Below are positions 1-11,988 of a stretch of 64,000 bases of DNA, one piece after another. Source of the DNA: Bromus sterilis (taxonomy: Eukaryota; Streptophyta; Magnoliopsida; Poales; Poaceae). Numbering within the stretch: the first letter of the stretch is position 1; every line of letters begins with the position of its first letter. The DNA lies in assembly GCA_950022295.1 (NCBI GenBank), contig OX465600.1:234877782-234941781 (forward strand). The letters run 5' to 3'. The position numbers and the translations under genes are program-made. The notes beneath the pieces were generated by a model, which was not told the DNA's origin, made no database searches, and saw only the letters and a program-made list of their open reading frames with translations.

Positions 1-918
1 ACGATGCCCGAGCCACTGCCTCCGCCGTCTTCAACGCCGGCGACGCTCCGGTGATCCCTGTGGCCCCCTGATGACACCACTCGACGCGGACGACCTCAAG
101 GAGCACGCCCATGCCCTCCGTTCCCCTTCCCGTGCCCGGAACCGCATTCCGGCGAAGTTCCGGCGAGGCGCCGCCGTCCCAGAGCTCACCGGCGACAACC
201 CCGGCCAATTAGGCCTAAACTCACCCAGCTAACCTACCCCTAACCCACTGGCTACTGGGCCCCAGCACCCCTAATCCCTCTCTGTTAATTAAACAGAGAG
301 GATTAACTCTCTCTGCCACTGACATGGCTGGCCCACATGTCAGCCCCACTGACGCCAGCTTGACGTCAGCCTGACGCAATAAATTGATTTAATGAATTTC
401 CAGAGATTATTTGAATTAAAGAAATTCCAGAAATTCTAGAAAATACCCCAAACTTTGGAAATTCATAGAAATTTCATATTAACTCCAAATTGGACAAATA
501 ATATATGAAAAATGATCAGGAGAAAATTATCTATCCAAAAATGCAACTTTCAACTATGTTTGAGTTGATTTTAAAATGGGACCAGTAGCATATGTCATTT
601 GATTTATTTGGAATTAATTCAAATTCAAATCAAATGCTTTTGCAACTTGGACCATGGAATTATACTATAATTCAACCATACTTCAGAGACATATCATACA
701 CAATTCCAAAAGGTTCAAAATGATCAAACAATGTCACATGTAACTTGGTCAAGTTTGAATTCAAATTGGAGTTTGAATTTGCAATTCAATTTGCAATATA
801 CTCCATTTAAATGGAATTGCCCAAACACATCAGAAACATATACATCAAGTTTCAACCTTCAACCATGTGTTTGTGCATTGTATTTATATTGCTTCCTTGT
901 TTGTTGTTTGTCGAGTAG

Positions 919-985
919 AGGTGGAACCGGAGCAGGAGGCTTCCCCCTTCGTTGAAGACACCGTTATCGAAACCTCGTCAGCAAG
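919..985 (+). other. candidate LTR exon ending in a GC-AG type donor
   Basis: After a pyrimidine-rich stretch ending in GTAG comes an open acidic stretch rich in Glu, Asp, Ser and Pro, ending AG|GCAAGC. The sister LTRs have a similar acidic block at the same relative place (minus strand 13246-13166 and 19359-19279), ending AG|GCAAGC. A third LTR has AG|GCAAGT at 53387/53388. The shared junction suggests an intron with a GC donor. The phase does not join cleanly to the downstream block at 2131-2180, so this copy may be damaged. Confidence 0.35.
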
Positions 986-1745
986 GCAAGCAAACCCCCA
1001 TTGATCATGTCTATAAAATCCCACTTCCCTCTCATGTCTCGCTTATGCATTGTTTAGGATGATCACCATGATAACGTTTCTATCGCATAGTTGAACCCAT
1101 ATCCTTTGCATGACCTATCATCTTGTCACAGTAGTAAGGAAACCACAATCCTAGCAGATGTAGGAGTTGGTTGATATCATGTGGCCCCTGCAACTGTTAC
1201 TGCTTATTGCATGCTTAGTGGTACAATGAGGTTGCTTTTGATGTGAGTCGGGATGATGATAAATATGGTGTTGATGAAAGTGAAACGTGTTGGTGAATCT
1301 ACCCTAATAAAAGGTGAACGATGAGAGGCTGTGTAGGAGTACACAGTGGGTTGTCTCGTTGAACACCGCCCTAAGCCCGAGTTCTTGTGTAGTGATCCAA
1401 GAAGAAGAGTACAACCACACATTGGGCTCACTGACCCCTCTCATCCTAGTACCTCACCCCGTTCGAACCCCAAGAGTCGCAGTAGTTCGGAGTTCTGGTA
1501 GGGCTGTGGCACGGTCTGCGAAGTGGATGAACGGCTTTTCAAGACCGGCTTGGGACCCTGCACACATCGTTTGAGGCTGTACTGGAACCTCGGACGGACT
1601 TCCATACGGATCCCCCTCAGATAGGCGACTCTCTGGACTAGAACGGAGCTGTGGGCGAAGTGTTGTGGTGGCATCCTCGCTGTCACCTCTTGAACGGTGA
1701 CATGCAAAAGGCGGTAACTGATGACACGTGTGTGTAGCGGTACAC

Positions 1746-1788
1746 CCCTGCAGGGTTAACAAAACTATTCGAATAGCCGCGTCCGCGG
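1746..1788 (+). promoter_or_regulatory. conserved triple-palindrome module
   Basis: Three perfect palindromes lie within 43 bp: CCCTGCAGGG (1746-1755), CTATTCGAATAG (1765-1776) and CCGCG-TC-CGCGG (1777-1788). The same trio occurs in the same order, read on the minus strand, in both LTRs of the element at 11206-21934. A related version is in the solo LTR at 54016-54059. Its role is unknown: a binding site for a dimeric protein, or an RNA or DNA hairpin, would fit. Confidence 0.6.
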
Positions 1789-2130
1789 TTAAGGACTGCT
1801 TGGAGAGCTGTGCTTGATTATTAGACAACTTGAACTGGATACTTCTAAAATACACCAAGATAAGCGTGAGTGCTATGGTGTGCTTCTCGTGGGGAAGTCG
1901 AGGAAGTAACCATAGTGGTGTAATTGGTTGAAGAAATGTAGTAGACTCGTGTACGCTTCTTAACTCAAGTCTGGTACTCGTAGTTCAGGATTAGCCAAGT
2001 CAAAGCTGGCACTTCTGCAAGTGAAACCCCACCTCCCTTTACCTTGATACATATGCATGAGTAGTATAGCTCCTATGTAAGTCTTGCTGAGTACGATTTT
2101 GTACTCACGTTTGCTTAATCTATGTTTTAG

Positions 2131-2180
2131 ATGAACCCACCGACCCCGATGGTGACTTCTACCCGGCGCTCGAAGAATGA
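2131..2180 (+). other. candidate terminal LTR exon
   Basis: After a pyrimidine-rich tract ending TTTTAG, one frame reads a short acidic peptide with a DFYPALEE ending, closed by TGA at 2178-2180. The sister LTR has an equivalent acidic, Tyr/Pro-containing ending before a stop on the minus strand at 11567-11491. Transcription and splicing are inferred only from this parallel. Confidence 0.3.
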
Positions 2181-2599
2181 AGACTCAGACCAAGACCAAG
2201 CTAGTGTAGTCCCAGTCAGACGACTGGTTCCCTTGTGAAGGGCTTGTTTTTAGATAAGGATTCTCTAAGCCATTTGTTAAACTTGTCTGTACTCAGACCT
2301 ACTTTGCTTCCGCTTGTTTGTTGTAATGTTTGATCACATGCTTGTGATCTCTGTGTGCACTCTGTAAGAGTTATTAATAAAGATATATACTTTGTAGAGA
2401 ATTGCAATGATACCTGCTGTTCATACAAGGCATGTGTGCTGCGTGTATGTTTATAACATGCATGTCTTAGTATGGGTTTTCGAGACCTTAGTTGTGATCT
2501 GGCTGGCGGTCTTTTATACACCAAGTGGCCCTTAGATGTGCGCAGCTTGGGGCATCGTGATGCGATTGTTCGAGACTCTGCCTCGTGCACACTTTGATG

Positions 2600-3391
2600 T
2601 ATGATCGAGCCCGCCCTAGACCCCGACTAAGTGATCGGGCTGGAGTAAGTCTATGTAAGGGTTATAATACAATCGATAGTATGGTTGAGGCAACTTGTCT
2701 ATGAGTATGGGAGTTCACCACCCATATCATTTAGACTTGTGTGCGGACGATGAGGACCCATTTCAGTTGTTCATCCGGCCTGGATGGGATGCCCCTCACG
2801 TTCGATGCTTTCCGAGAACGTTCTGTGCTTGGCCTTGTCTGCTTAGACAAGTGGGTACGGTTCTCGGCTCTCCATATGATTGTGTTGTAGCGAGGCTTGC
2901 ATACGCTAACCCCGGGTCCCGACAGGGTCCCACCTCCTCTGGTGCCCTACCTGGCCTCCTATTTATTCTCGTGACGCGAAAACCCCAGAACAGAAGTCGT
3001 TTTCCCAGTTTCCGCCGTGGATCCGCCGCCACCCACTGTTCTTCTTCGCGAGGGCTAATCTGGAGGTTGTTTTGGCCTCCGGTGAGGGGAGATCATCGTC
3101 ATTATCATCACCACTACATCCTCCCTCCATGACTTGTTCTCTCCTGTGTGAGTAATTCCCTGGTGTAGGCAAAATGGATGGTAGGGATTGGATGAGTTAG
3201 ATCATGTAATAGTTCGTCAAATTGTTGGGGGCATGTTGCCTATAATCTAAATGTTGCCTATCTTCTACTTTGGTGTTTATCATCTTTGCTACAACTTGTT
3301 GCTCTTAATGCTTATCACTTTGGGCCCGGGTGCCATGTTTTCAGATCTGAACCACTTTTGTTTTCATGAGTATATTTATGTTCTTGATCCT
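2600..3391 (+). mobile_element. unassigned transposon remnant passing into an Athila-like LTR (piece 1 of 3)
   Basis: From about 2930 the sequence has the look of the transcribed part of an Athila/Fatima-type LTR: a CTATTTATTC TATA-like site, a GC-rich leader with a CATCACC-rich stretch, then T-rich sequence. It stops at the ATCCT target-site duplication (3387-3391) of the next element and resumes at 10435. I could not assign 2600-2930. No supported coding region. Confidence 0.45.
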
Positions 3392-5000
3392 TGATACGGT
3401 GAGGATCTCTCACTCCTCGTTGGTTACCCCAAGTGGAAGGTGAGATGTAGCATAGCAGAAAATTTCCCTTGGTGAAGATACCAAGGTTATCGAACCAGTA
3501 GGACTCCAAGAGATACAAGAAGGTGTCACGGCGCTTGACGTGGACCTGCACACAGATACAGATAACTTTTCTCCCAATGAGTATAGAGGAGTTGTCAATT
3601 CCTCCGGCCTTGTTGTTTACAAAGGATTAACGCAAGAGATAATAATAGTGGCAAGTGAAAGTAAAGACTGAAAGTAAACAATGATATGAAGATGGACCGG
3701 GGTCCCGTGATTTTCACTAGTGATGTCTCTCTCCCAAAAGACGATAAAAGTGCTAGCGAGGTAAACAAATCACAGTTGGGCAATTGACAGGATTATGAAG
3801 GCACCGCAATGCTAACTATGCTGCAAAGAAAGGAAGGGCTCAAAAGAAATGGGCAGTACACCAAGGTAAGTCGACCGAAATCCAACTGCATCTACTACGA
3901 ATCGTCCACCTTGAGATATCTATCCAGAACATCTCGCTGGTATTAAGTTGCGAATCCAACCCAAAGTGTAAACTCAAAGCAACAGACAACTGCATTAAAA
4001 TAACTTTGCGTAAAGTAAACAATCCTTGCATCCGCGGATACAAGCACCGTTGTTTTATCCCTGGTGGCAACATCACATCCCCTAGTCTCATGTTTCTGTC
4101 ACTCAAGCTAGACATCAATGGGCCGAACCCACAATCAAGCATAACGCTCCCTCTTGGAGTTGCAATAAATCACATGGCGAAAGTAAAATACGACAACGGA
4201 GAACATGCAAGAATTTTCTCAAGAGCAAAATATAAAAGATAAGAACCAATATATTACTCATCACAATCTGAACATAGTCTCATAATCCATCAGATCCCAA
4301 CAAACTCAGCATAGCAACGGCAGAAAATTACAAAGGTGCCTCGATCATGTGAGGCAGCTCACGAGGTCTCGAAAGTGGAAGCACAAAGAGGGGAGAGATA
4401 GATCACATAGCTACTGGTCACGGACCCATGGTCCAAGGGGAACTACTCACGGTACATACGGGAGGCGTCCATGGCTATGGATGGTCTCCCGGAGGGGGTA
4501 GCTTCTCCCGGCAGGGTGCTGGAGCATCTACTCCAGGCAGCCCCGATCTTTAAACGGCGACGGCGGTACAGAGGGGAGATCGCGGAAAAGAGATCGATAT
4601 TAGGGGTTTCCTCCCCGAGGGCTAAATATAGGCGAAGGGGGGCACCGAGAGGGGCCACAGGGCAGCCAAGAGGCTCCCTGGCGCAGCCTAGGGTGGGGCC
4701 GCGCCAGGGACCCTTCTGGAGTCCCTGTGGTGGCCCCCTTCCCTCCTTTGGTGTTTCCGGAAGCTTCCGTGTGGCTGATTTTTTATCTGATTTTTACGGA
4801 TTTTTTTGGAGCACTTTTAATGGCCGGAAAACCCGAAATACAAAAACAGCAGAAAACAACAACTGGCAGCTGGGTGCACTGGGTTAATAGATTAGTCCAA
4901 ATATGCTCAAAAGTGTATGAAAGTTCAAGCAAAACATGGCAAAGTCACACAAAACATGCATGGAGCAAGCATAAATTATAGATACGTTTGTGACGTATCA
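3392..5000 (-). repeat. Sabrina-A 3' LTR
   Basis: A 1609-bp LTR, the downstream copy when the element is read on the minus strand. On that strand it starts TGATACGTCACAAACGTATC and ends CCGTATCA. It pairs with 8818-10429, differing at roughly 2-3 percent of bases by hand count. The ORFs it contains also occur, reworded, in the partner LTR and look like chance reading frames. Confidence 0.85.
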
Positions 5001-5018
5001 ACATCCCTAAGCTTAATT
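5001..5018 (-). other. Sabrina-A polypurine tract
   Basis: On the minus strand it reads AATTAAGCTTAGGGATGT directly before the LTR start TGATACG. Sabrina-B has AATTAAGCTTGGGGATGT in the same place (60439-60456). It would prime plus-strand DNA synthesis. Confidence 0.75.
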
Positions 5019-7810
5019 CCTTCTCGTCCTTGAGTAGGTAAATAATAACAAGCATAATTTTTGTGGTGACATGCCACACAACCATATAAGGACTTTTAAG
5101 TAAAGAAATCAAAGCATGCAATTCAATTCAAGTCTTAACAAGCAAGAGTCTATATTAGCATTGACACAAGCAACAAAAGAACAAAAGGTGCAAGAGCTCT
5201 CGCTATCCGTGACTCGAATGTCTCCAGATGGTGTTTGCGTGCAAGCAGGGGACTGGGAAAAAGAGAGAAAAAAGGTTGTTGAGAACAACTATCTACTAAA
5301 GTTTCACACTTAGTCTCCTTTGGATTATTATCTTGACTCGTCCCCAGACCACTAGCCAGGTACATGTCAAACTGATCCACTCACTTTCGATATTTTGAGC
5401 ACTCGTGCAATGGATTAGCGTGAGCAAGAAAGTTGACACCTAAAAGGCGAAACAGAAAGAAGGTGGAGGAGGAAGAGAAAAAAGGTGTGAAAGGCTCACA
5501 TAAATGAGGACAATCATAGGCGAGAGAAGGCCATATGATAGATAGGATGTGAGGAGTAGGGATTGCCATGCAATGGATGCACATGTGAGCTAAAAGCTCT
5601 CCAAGGGAACTAGTGGGGGTGCATCTAACTTGCTTGCTCAAGAAGACCTAGAGCTCATGTAAGGAGGCTCATCATTGGAATATACAAGCCATGTTCTATA
5701 ATGTGAAGGTCCCCACATAACTATATGCATGATGATGATCTCTATGGAGTACAAGGGATAGAGGATGAAGTACTAGTGTGGATCTGTCAAAAGGAATATT
5801 AGTGTGCCCCCTTCTCTCTTTTTATTTATTTTTCTATTTTTCTATTTTTTTGTATTTTTTGGTGGCCTCAATGGCTCTTTCTATTTAACTCTCATTTGTC
5901 CTCTTTGGGATCTTTTGATTTTGTCCTCTTTGGGATCTTTTCCTCACTTTAGGGGCAACACTCTATTATTTTACAAGAATATAGGAGATCTTTCACACTT
6001 TACAAAGGTACTCATATAAAGAAGATATAACTATCATGATGCAAATGTATGCCGCTGCCAGTGTAGCAGGAACATGTAAGACATGAAGATCAAGTCATGA
6101 GAAGGTGGATGTTTCATGGCAATGTATCTCGAAAAGGCTATGGAAATGCCTTGTAGGTAGGTATGGTGGCTGTTTTGAGGAAAGATATAAGAAGGTTTAT
6201 GATGACAGAGCGTATCGTGCCAAGGGTTTGGATGCACCGGCGAAGTATGCGCCAACTCTCAAGATGAGAAAGGGCAATGCACGGTACCGAAGAGGCTAGA
6301 AAAAGTACAGGTGGGTGGAAGTGTCAACTTTAGAATACTCACATTAGTCCGAAGAACTCATGCACTTATTATCGGTAACTCTCAATCTAATCAGGAGGTT
6401 CACAAAGAGACAAGTACCCCGAGGAGGAGTGTATGGGGGTTTGGTTATCCTTGCGCATCCTCGACTCATGGTACGTGAGTGTATCCTAATATTCGAACCG
6501 TCCAGAGGTTAGTGATCCATCTAGTAGCTAGAGTTCTCAACAGGGGTTTTTGGTTTTCAAAAAACACACGGATTGCCCAAAATACGACATCTATCACTAA
6601 TAGGCTCGAGCTCTTGACACCAAAAGTTCAAACATTACTCTAGTCAATACCTCAAAACTATTGCAAGTTACTACTACGAAGTGAACAGAAACTTCAACTA
6701 CCTACTTATAGTCAAGACACAAAACTCAGTGCAACAGGAAAAATCTCTAACAAGATAAAACATGCAACCTATAGAAAGTTCAACCTAAAACAAAAGAAAA
6801 ACTAAAGCACTACAACTAAACAGAGCAGCAGCTAAGAAAAGAAAAAGAACAACTCACAGCTAAAAGAATAAGCATGCAAATCCTATGAGGAGTTCTAATT
6901 CAAGCGGAGCGTGTATCTCTCCCACACAAAATTAAGTTGGGGTCTAACTTGTTACTACAGCAAACAAAGAAAAATCAAACCTAGAAAAGTAAAGAGCGAG
7001 AAGCTCCAAGTATAGCACACAACGCATGAAGTGATAAAAATATAGTGCAACAAGGGACGAACTGATAATTGTTGATGAAGAAGGGGATGCACGGGGGCAT
7101 CCCCAAGCTTAGAAGCTTGAGTCTCCTTGAATATTGATTGGGGGTGCAGATGGGCATCCCCAAGCTTGAGCGTTTGACACTCCATGATCTTCTTTCATCA
7201 TCTTCCATCGCACACTTGAAAACTCCCTTCATACATAACTCATTGTAGACTGATTAGAGAGGTTAGTACCCTAATAAAATAATTTTTCTCTTACTGGAAA
7301 TAAAGATAATCTTGAAGAGATACTGTTTCCCAAGATTTCCAAAAAGTTTCTGCAAAGAAAAAGCAAGCTTAAGGTTTGCAAAAGTCAAGAGAGACAAAAC
7401 GTGGCAGAATCTGTGAAAAACAGAACAGTAGAGAGAAACGAATTTTTAGGGATACTTCTGCACCTCAAATCAAAAAACTCAGAACAGACGCAAGTTTCGT
7501 AATTGTATAGAGCACGCTGTGTAAAAAATTCAGCTCAAAAAGATGAACTGGGATTTTTCTCTGATTTTTCTAGTCACGAGGACAGAATCTGTTTTCTGGA
7601 CAGCATGTCACAACTTTCACTTCCCTTGTCGTATAAGGCTAAACTTGGCGCAAATCTTGAAAAGTAAAGATACAATGATGTTGCTACAGTAGTAAAAATC
7701 ATCAAGACCACTAAAAACAGAAGAAAACCAAAAATAAAAACCTAAATTCGTTGCGGGCTGCCTCCCGAAAGCGCTTCTTTAAAGCCATTAGCTAGGCTTA
7801 TTGCAAAAGA
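5019..7810 (-). other. Sabrina-A 3' non-coding region
   Basis: About 2.8 kb between the coding module and the polypurine tract. Read on the minus strand it has a T-rich to A-rich sequence, two GGGGATGCCC(C/A) blocks near 7090-7170 and a homopolymer-rich stretch near 5800-5880. It aligns by eye with Sabrina-B 57635-60438. Its ORFs are short and not conserved between the two elements, so I annotate no gene. Confidence 0.7.
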
Positions 7811-8648
7811 TCAAAGTTCTCTAAAACCATCGGAAGGTTCACCAAGGATCTCAAAAGGGTTTTCAATAAGCTCATCCTTGTTCTTCCGAGGGAAAAGGTA
7901 CGTACCTTTTGGTTTACCACGCAAACGTACTTGTCTTTTACCTATATCAATGAATCCTTTCATGGCTCGGAGAAAGTCCCTTCCAAGCACTATATTTCCT
8001 TGATTGGCCTTCATGATGGAGAAGTCAATCTCCACACTCCTTTTTAGAAACATGACTTGGACATCTTTCAATCTTCCCTGGATCTCAGAAATATCACCAT
8101 TAGAATGTTCATGGAAAGATAGAAATTTGTCCATGCTTGCAAGGTACAAAGAATCATAAATAAAGCAAGGCATTATAGAAACTGTAGATCCAATGTCACA
8201 AAAAGCAAGGAAGTTTTGATTAGAGATAACAATCCTAAGAAAAGTCTCCCAGTCATTTTATATTTCCAAAATCTCCTCCCTAGGAGGTTTTGGTTTTTCT
8301 ACTACTTTTAAGTCTAGAGCATCAATTTTTTTTCTCAATAGTAGCAATTCTATCTATAACAGTATCAAGACCATCATAAATAAAATAACTAGATAAACCA
8401 TGTATAATTTCAAGAGCTCTAGCTTCATCACACTCTAAAAAGTCTCCTTCAGCTATAAGATCAAGAGAGTGTTTACACCACTTAAAAAGGCCAAAGTAAA
8501 AATTTCTAAGCACAATTCTTATAGGTAACCAAGGCATGTTTGCCTTATGTGCTTCAGAAATTCTGTCCCATGCCTTCTTCATATTCTCCCCGTTCCTTTG
8601 GTGGAAATCCAAGACCTCGGATTCCCTCATAGTACCAACTCCTAACAT
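7811..8648 (-). pseudogene. gag-protease remnant of Sabrina-A
   Basis: The minus-strand frame starting at the ATG at 8648 contains a stretch like the Retrotrans_gag core (AWDRISEAHKANMPW, then LRNFYFGLF) and ends at a stop at 8322. After a short gap with an in-frame TAA, a second open stretch holds an aspartic-protease-like active site, CDIGSTVSIMP, near 8175-8215. It then runs to a stop at 7811 with an LGRDFLRAMKGFIDI motif typical of Athila-type proteases. The catalytic Asp is present. The product would be capsid protein plus a truncated protease, with no polymerase downstream. Sabrina-B has an unrelated coding module at this position. The gag call is by motif resemblance only. Confidence 0.6.
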
Positions 8649-8789
8649 ACTTGACCACACAAGAAAGGTAACATGTATTTTTGGTATTTTTGATAAGGGA
8701 CACAAAAGTAAAAACTGAAAGGTCAACTAACAAGACTAAAAAGCAAAGATAAAAGATAGTGTGCAACTCCCCTATCTTGTAGACTGGAG

Positions 8790-8807
8790 TCCTCGGCAAC
8801 GGCGCCA
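8790..8807 (-). other. Sabrina-A primer-binding site
   Basis: On the minus strand it reads TGGCGCCGTTGCCGAGGA, ten bases inside the 5' LTR. This is the usual Athila-type primer-binding site (consensus ends GCCGGGGA), with one changed base. It is a tRNA-complementary site, not a tRNA gene. Confidence 0.8.
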
Positions 8808-8817
8808 GAAATTGGCT

Positions 8818-10429
8818 TGATACGGTGAGGATCTCTCACTCCTCGTTGGTTACCCCAAGTGGAAGGTGAGATGTAGCATAGCAGAAAATTTCCCTCGGTT
8901 AAGATACCAAGGTTATCGAACCAGTAGGACTCCAAGAGATACAAGAAGGTGTAACGGCGCTTGACGTGGACCTGCACACAGATACAGATAACTTTGCTCC
9001 CAACGAGTACAGAGGAGTTGTCAATTCCTCCGGCCTTGCTGTTTACAAAGGATTAACGCAAGAGATAATAATAGTGGCAACTGAAAGTAAAGACTGAAAG
9101 TAAACAATGATATGAAGATGGACCGGGGTCCCGTGATTTTCACTAGTGATGTCTCTCTCCCAAAATACGATAAAAGTGCTAGCGAGGTAAACAAATCACA
9201 ATTGGGCAATTGACAGGATTATGAAGGCACCGCAATGCTAACTATGCTGCAAAGAAAGGAAGGGCTCAAAAGCAATGGGCAGTACGCCAAGGTAAGTAGA
9301 CCGAAATCCAACTGCATCTACTATGAATCATCCACCTTGAGATATCTATCCAGAACATCTCGCTGGTATTAAGTTGCGAATCCCACCCAAAGTGTAAACT
9401 CAAAGCAACAGACAACTGCATTAAAAGAACTTTGCGTAAAGTAAACAATCCTTGCATCCGCGGATAGAAGCACCGTTGTTTTATCCCTGGTGGCAATGGC
9501 ACATCCCCTAGTCTCATGTTTCTGTCACTCAAGCTAGACATCAAGGGACCGAACCCACAATCAAGCATAACGCTCCCTCTTGGAGTTGCAATAAATCACT
9601 TGGCCAAAGTAAAATACGGCAACGGAGAACATGCAAGAATTTACTCAAGAACAAAATATAAAATATAAGAACCAAATATATTACTCATCACAATCTGAAC
9701 ATAGTCTCATAATCCATCAGATCCCAACAAACTGAGCATAGCAACGGCAGAAAATTACAAAGGTGCCTCGATCATATGAGGCGGCTCACAAGGTCTCGAA
9801 AGTGGAAGCACACAGAGGGGAGAGATAGATCACATATCTACTGGTCACGGACCCATGGTCCAAGGGGAACTACTCACGGTACATAAGGGAGGCGTCCATG
9901 GCTATGGATGGTCTCCCGGAGGGGGTAGCTTCTCCCGGCAGGGTGCCGGAGAAGCTTCTCTAGGCAGCCCCGATCTTGAAACGACGGCTACGGCGGTACA
10001 GAGGGGAGATCGCGGAAAAGAGATCGATATTAGGGTTTTCCTCCCCGAGGGCTAAATATAGGCGAAGGGGGGCACCGAGAGGGGCCACAGGGCAGCCAAG
10101 AGGCTCCCTGGCGTGACCTAGGGTGGGGCCGCGCCAGGGACCCTTCTGGAGTCCCTGTGGTGGCCCCCCTTCCCTCCTTTGGTGTTTCCGGAAGCTTCCG
10201 TGTCGCTGATTTTTTATCTGATTTTTCCGGATTTTTTGGAGCACTTTTAATGGCCGGAAAACCTGAAATCCAAAACAGCAGAAAACAACAACTAGCAGCT
10301 GGGTGCACTGGGTTAATAGATTAGTCCAAATATGCTCAAAAGTGTATGAAAGTTCAAGCAAAACATGGCAAAGTCACACAAAACATTCATGGAGCAAGCA
10401 GAAATTATAGATACGTTTGGGACGTATCT
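8818..10429 (-). repeat. Sabrina-A 5' LTR
   Basis: A 1612-bp LTR, partner of 3392-5000. The terminal base of its LTR start is mutated: the plus strand reads GACGTATCT where TATCA is expected. It is flanked on the right by the ATCCT target-site duplication. Confidence 0.85.
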
Positions 10430-10434
10430 ATCCT

Positions 10435-10988
10435 ATCGGTGAGTTGTATGCACCTATTATGGTCCGGAACCGGCGATCCCAAAGGTGAGAACTTGGGACA
10501 CCAAAGGGGATGGACTATAATTTGAGGATTTCATATATCCATTGAGTGTTAATGCTTTGTTCCGGTGCGCTTTGACAGGAGCACCTTAATCTCCATAAGT
10601 TCCTTTTGGCCCCGTTCATAGCGGGATAGTAGGACAAAAGATGTTGTGCAAGTTCTTATTGCAAGAACACACAACTACCTATGGGATACATGCCTAATGT
10701 TTGATATTTTCCTAGATGATCATTGCTTTTCTATGTGCCTTGCCCTGTGTTAAAATCTATTACATGTTTACTCTCATCCAAGCAGCGCCCAACCACTCAT
10801 CTCCCTATCCTACAGTGTTTTAATCCTGCTGGTTACTAGTTGTTTACTTTTGTTGTTTTACTTTCGCTATTGCCACTATCACTATCATGTCACCGTTTCT
10901 ATTAATATTTTGTTGCAAGCAAGTACATTTTAGGTGCGGTTGAATTGACAACTCAATTGTTAAAGCTTATAAATATTCTTTGGCTCCC
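10435..10988 (+). mobile_element. Athila-like LTR, piece 2 of 3
   Basis: It resumes after Sabrina-A and ends GAATATTCTTTGGCTCCC, text typical of the U5 end of Fatima-type LTRs. It is interrupted by Tat-1 and continues at 30586 with CTTGTGTCGAATCAATAAA. No gene. Confidence 0.7.
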
Positions 10989-11490
10989 TGACGAGGGGGT
11001 GACCCCACGATTCCTACGTGTGAGGCTACCCGGTGCGTATGAAGACAGAAGGCCCGTTGGGAAGCTGTGACAAGCCCACGATTGGCCCAACCAAACACCG
11101 ACGTAGGAGTCCGCGACTAACATGGAAGGTGCAACTTGGCGTACAAGGCAGGACGGGGATTAGGAAACTACCTATGTAACCTAGCACGGACTCCCCAAGC
11201 CTTAGTGTGACGCCCCCAAAATCAGACCGTGTACAGTAATCATACACACAGGGTACACGACTGAGATTAGGGTGCCACGGTGATAATATCACAGCACAAA
11301 ACTAAACACAAAAGGATAAACAAATATATTACAATAGAGGGGGTCACGCGGACCCGAATATATAAGTCATACAAGCCATAATATCTGAGTACAGACATAG
11401 TTAGTCAAGTTTTGCCTTAAGAAGGCTAGCACAAACCACATCAGAGATACAGAACGAAAAGGCGAGGCCTCCTACCTGGGATCCACCGAA

Positions 11491-11567
11491 CTACTCCTTG
11501 TCAACGGGGAACTCGACGTCGTAGTAGGCGCCTCCGGGGTACTCCTGCTCCTGAGCTCCAGCGTCGG
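11491..11567 (-). other. candidate terminal LTR exon (copy A); copy B at 17650-17726
   Basis: On the minus strand, after GCTGCAG, a frame reads an acidic, Tyr-rich peptide containing EYPGGAYYDVEFPVDKE and ends at TAG (11493-11491). It joins in phase with the acidic exon at 13246-13166. The copy in the other LTR is open too (one Lys to Gln change). I recognise no protein family. Confidence 0.4.
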
Positions 11568-11988
11568 CTGCAGCGGCCGATCAGGCAAAACAGTAAAGGA
11601 AATAAAGCAGGTGAGTATCTAGTATACCCGCGAGTCTTACGTCCGCTACTAAGCATTATGCATTGTATCAACGGAAAGAAGAGGCTGTATATAGTGGACT
11701 AAAAGACAGAAATCCAGAGCAAGGGTAAGAAGCTAGGCCTAACGAAGACTAGCATCTTCCGACGATGTCTTGCAGCATGAGGTAAGAATCAGCCAACAGT
11801 TTATATAAAGCATAAAGTAACAATGCAACAGAAGTTGCTGCAGCATTGTATAATAATAAGTTGTAATAATTAGCAATGCCTCCGAGTTCACCTCCTCGAC
11901 ATCCCCGCGAGGAAGAGAACCCGGAACCATACAGTTTAATAATAGTTTCTAGTGGTAAGATCCAGCTTCAGCATAAAGCGTCCTGTTA

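Larger units (their letters stand above)
1..2600 (+). mobile_element. Tekay-like Gypsy LTR, 5'-truncated by the window edge
   Basis: This is the 3' part of a long LTR on the plus strand; the right edge is approximate. It runs from a GC-rich block (1-220) through an AT-rich block (360-900), a short acidic exon-like block (919-985), a palindrome module (1746-1788) and a terminal exon-like block (2131-2180). The reverse complement of the LTRs at 11206-15826 and 17365-21934 has the same order of blocks, including the shared CTATTCGAATAG palindrome, so these are related families. No primer-binding site follows, so this is a solo or truncated LTR. I see no intact gene; the short ORFs in it are not conserved in the sister LTRs. 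Confidence 0.6.
3392..10429 (-). mobile_element. Sabrina-like Athila-type Gypsy retrotransposon (Sabrina-A), non-autonomous
   Basis: This 7.04 kb element lies on the minus strand, with LTRs at 3392-5000 and 8818-10429 and a perfect 5-bp target-site duplication ATCCT (3387-3391 and 10430-10434). The primer-binding site and polypurine tract sit inside the LTRs as expected. The 3.8 kb interior has a gag-like and a protease-like stretch but no reverse transcriptase or integrase, so it must rely on enzymes from another element. It sits inside an older Athila-like LTR. The assignment to Sabrina rests on the LTR start, the primer-binding site and the repeated GGGGATGCCCC text, not on a search. Confidence 0.85.

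Noticed and set aside
1..220. GC-rich start of the window as a host exon
   Set aside because: It runs directly into LTR sequence that matches the architecture of the sister LTRs, where the same place is a GC-rich non-coding block.
2695..3132. 145-codon plus-strand ORF near the Athila-like LTR leader
   Set aside because: Crosses a GC-rich untranslated-leader-like region, has no motif, and competing ORFs exist on the other strand.
3315..4142. Minus-strand ORFs repeated near 8723-9568
   Set aside because: Both sets lie within the paired Sabrina-A LTRs and differ by stops and shifts, so they are not coding.
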